Assembly (NCBI GenBank): GCA_018780025.1
Contig: JADMKH010000056.1
Location: forward strand, 1 to 5,932
DNA from: Thiobacillus sp.
GTDB taxonomy: Bacteria > Pseudomonadota > Gammaproteobacteria > Burkholderiales > Thiobacillaceae
DNA: 5,932 bases
Direction of reading: 5' to 3'
The notes below the pieces were generated by a model. The model saw only the letters and a list, made by a program, of their open reading frames with translations. It had not been told where the DNA came from and did not search any database. This document shows, in pieces, positions 4,860 through 5,932 of this stretch (position 1 is the first letter of the stretch; each line of letters opens with the position of its first letter). The translations under genes and the position numbers were made by a program.

Positions 4860-5932
4860 TCAGCCTTCACCTTCGCTGCGCTCTGGATCAAAGCTATCCC
4901 AACGTCCGCACGCCGGACAGCGCCAAAAGAACTGCTTGGCCTTGAAGCCGCAACTGCCGCACTGATAACGCATCATGCGCTGGCTGTGAGAAGCCACCAG
5001 ACTTTTCTCAATCTGCAGCAACTCGCGCGCATCCGGTTCCGCGTTGACGAGTTCGGCCTCCAGTAACCGGTCCAGTGTTCTCAGGCTGGGATTGCGACGC
5101 AATTCCTCGCGCGCGAGTTGACGGGCAGCCTCCGCGCCATCGGATTCGGACACGGCGAGATACAGCGCGCCAAAAACGTCATGTGAAGGTTGCCGGGCAT
5201 ACAACGCACGCAACCATTGCACGCCTTCATTCAGTCGCCCCAGCTGACGATAACTTCCCAGCACGCGATCAACCACCAGCGCCATGTGAACGGCACTCTG
5301 GGTTTCAACCAGACGCCAGTCGGCGATCGCCGCCTCGTGCCGCCCCGCAGCCGCATCAAGATCGCCTGCCATCAGATTGGCGCGAACCGACAGGCGGTTA
5401 CTCGACAACGCCTGCTGCAAATGCGACGCCGCCACATCGGGGTTGCCCCGGGCTGCTTCCAGCAAAGCCAGTTCGCAATAAAAATGAGCGATATCTGCGT
5501 TCAGCGGTTTGCTGGTGTCTTTCTCCAACAGACGCGCCGCGTCGATGGCTTTCTGCCAGTCTTTTTCCTGGACGAATATTTCCAGCAAATAGGTGCGTGC
5601 CTGTCCATGTTGCGGCGTGTCGAGCAGCTTTGAAAACACCGCTTCAGCGCGATCAAGCAAGCCTGCCTTCAGATAGTCCTGCCCCAGTTCGCTCATTGCG
5701 CGAAGCCGCTGGTCCTCGACCAGCCCTTCGCGATCCAGCAGACTTTCATGCATGCGGATGGCGCGATCGAGCTCTCCGCGACGGCGAAACAACCCCCCCA
5801 GCGCAAAGTGCAGGTCGATGGTTTCAGGTTCGAGCTTGACGACTTCAAGAAAGGCCTCGATCGCCTTGTCGGGCTGCTCGTTGAGCAGAAAATTGAGCCC
5901 GCGGAAATAGGAGTTGGGCAGCGAGATCGGAA
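4860..5932 (-). CDS. lapB: LapB (YciM) LPS assembly/regulatory protein, N-terminus missing
   Basis: The frame is open to the right edge, giving 356 visible residues. Compared with about 389 in E. coli LapB, roughly 30 residues are missing: the membrane anchor and start of the cytosolic part. Family landmarks are present: SYFRGLNFLLNEQPDKAIEAF near the left end of the fragment, the TPR segment LFRRRGELDRAIRMHESLL, the conserved IAHFYCELAL, and the C-terminal rubredoxin-type zinc module with C324, C327, C338 and C341 (CxxC-x10-CxxC). By family knowledge it sits on the cytoplasmic face of the inner membrane and promotes FtsH degradation of LpxC, balancing LPS synthesis. A TTG at 5792 is an internal leucine codon, not a start. 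The final residues PERSEGEG look unlike the usual LapB end. pyrF follows after about 31 bp. lapA would be expected upstream, outside the window. Confidence 0.95.
   Translation of the reverse strand, partial: PISLPNSYFRGLNFLLNEQPDKAIEAFLEVVKLEPETIDLHFALGGLFRRRGELDRAIRMHESLLDREGLVEDQRLRAMSELGQDYLKAGLLDRAEAVFSKLLDTPQHGQARTYLLEIFVQEKDWQKAIDAARLLEKDTSKPLNADIAHFYCELALLEAARGNPDVAASHLQQALSSNRLSVRANLMAGDLDAAAGRHEAAIADWRLVETQSAVHMALVVDRVLGSYRQLGRLNEGVQWLRALYARQPSHDVFGALYLAVSESDGAEAARQLAREELRRNPSLRTLDRLLEAELVNAEPDARELLQIEKSLVASHSQRMMRYQCGSCGFKAKQFFWRCPACGRWDSFDPERSEGEG

Noticed and set aside
5790..5792. TTG as the start of a 310-residue protein
   Set aside because: The frame stays open to the window edge and the upstream residues match conserved LapB sequence, so this TTG encodes an internal leucine.

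Overview
The window is a compact stretch of bacterial chromosome in which every supported gene lies on the minus strand, so the order of transcription runs from high to low coordinates: lapB (N-terminus beyond the right edge) - pyrF - ugd - cysM - radA - higB - higA (only its first 19 codons before the left edge). The order lapB-pyrF-ugd-cysM, the moderately high G+C content and the protein sequences point to a betaproteobacterium, possibly of the Nitrosomonadales type. This is an inference from gene content and remembered gene order; no database search was made.

Right part (4860-5932): LapB, the TPR and rubredoxin-type zinc protein of the inner membrane that controls LPS synthesis through FtsH/LpxC. 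It is followed after 31 bp by pyrF (OMP decarboxylase, last step to UMP), which is followed after 10 bp by ugd (UDP-glucose to UDP-glucuronate). The ribosome binding site of ugd overlaps the pyrF stop codon, so these two are probably co-transcribed and coupled in translation. pyrF feeds the uridine nucleotide pool, ugd uses a UDP-sugar, and lapB regulates the LPS pathway, so this half has a cell-envelope theme.

Middle part (426-2793): after a 97-bp gap comes cysM (O-acetylserine sulfhydrylase B), then after 21 bp radA (DNA repair helicase/ATPase with a degenerate Lon domain). radA starts at GTG without a clear Shine-Dalgarno sequence, in the same frame as the cysM stop codon. Non-ATG starts are frequent here: TTG for ugd, GTG for pyrF and GTG for radA.

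Left part (1-425): a toxin-first HigB/HigA-type toxin-antitoxin module. The 70 bp between radA and higB holds the most striking non-coding structure of the window: two directly abutting 17-bp dyads, each ATAACG-N5-CGTTAT, which form one larger symmetric array overlapping the predicted higBA promoter. This is very likely the autoregulatory operator bound by HigA. The promoter position and the lack of a Shine-Dalgarno sequence suggest that the toxin mRNA may be leaderless, while the antitoxin has a good AGGAG site.

The rest is conserved housekeeping sequence. I see no CRISPR array, insertion sequence, tRNA or rRNA, no intergenic stretch over 100 bp, and no clear sign of a wholly new system.
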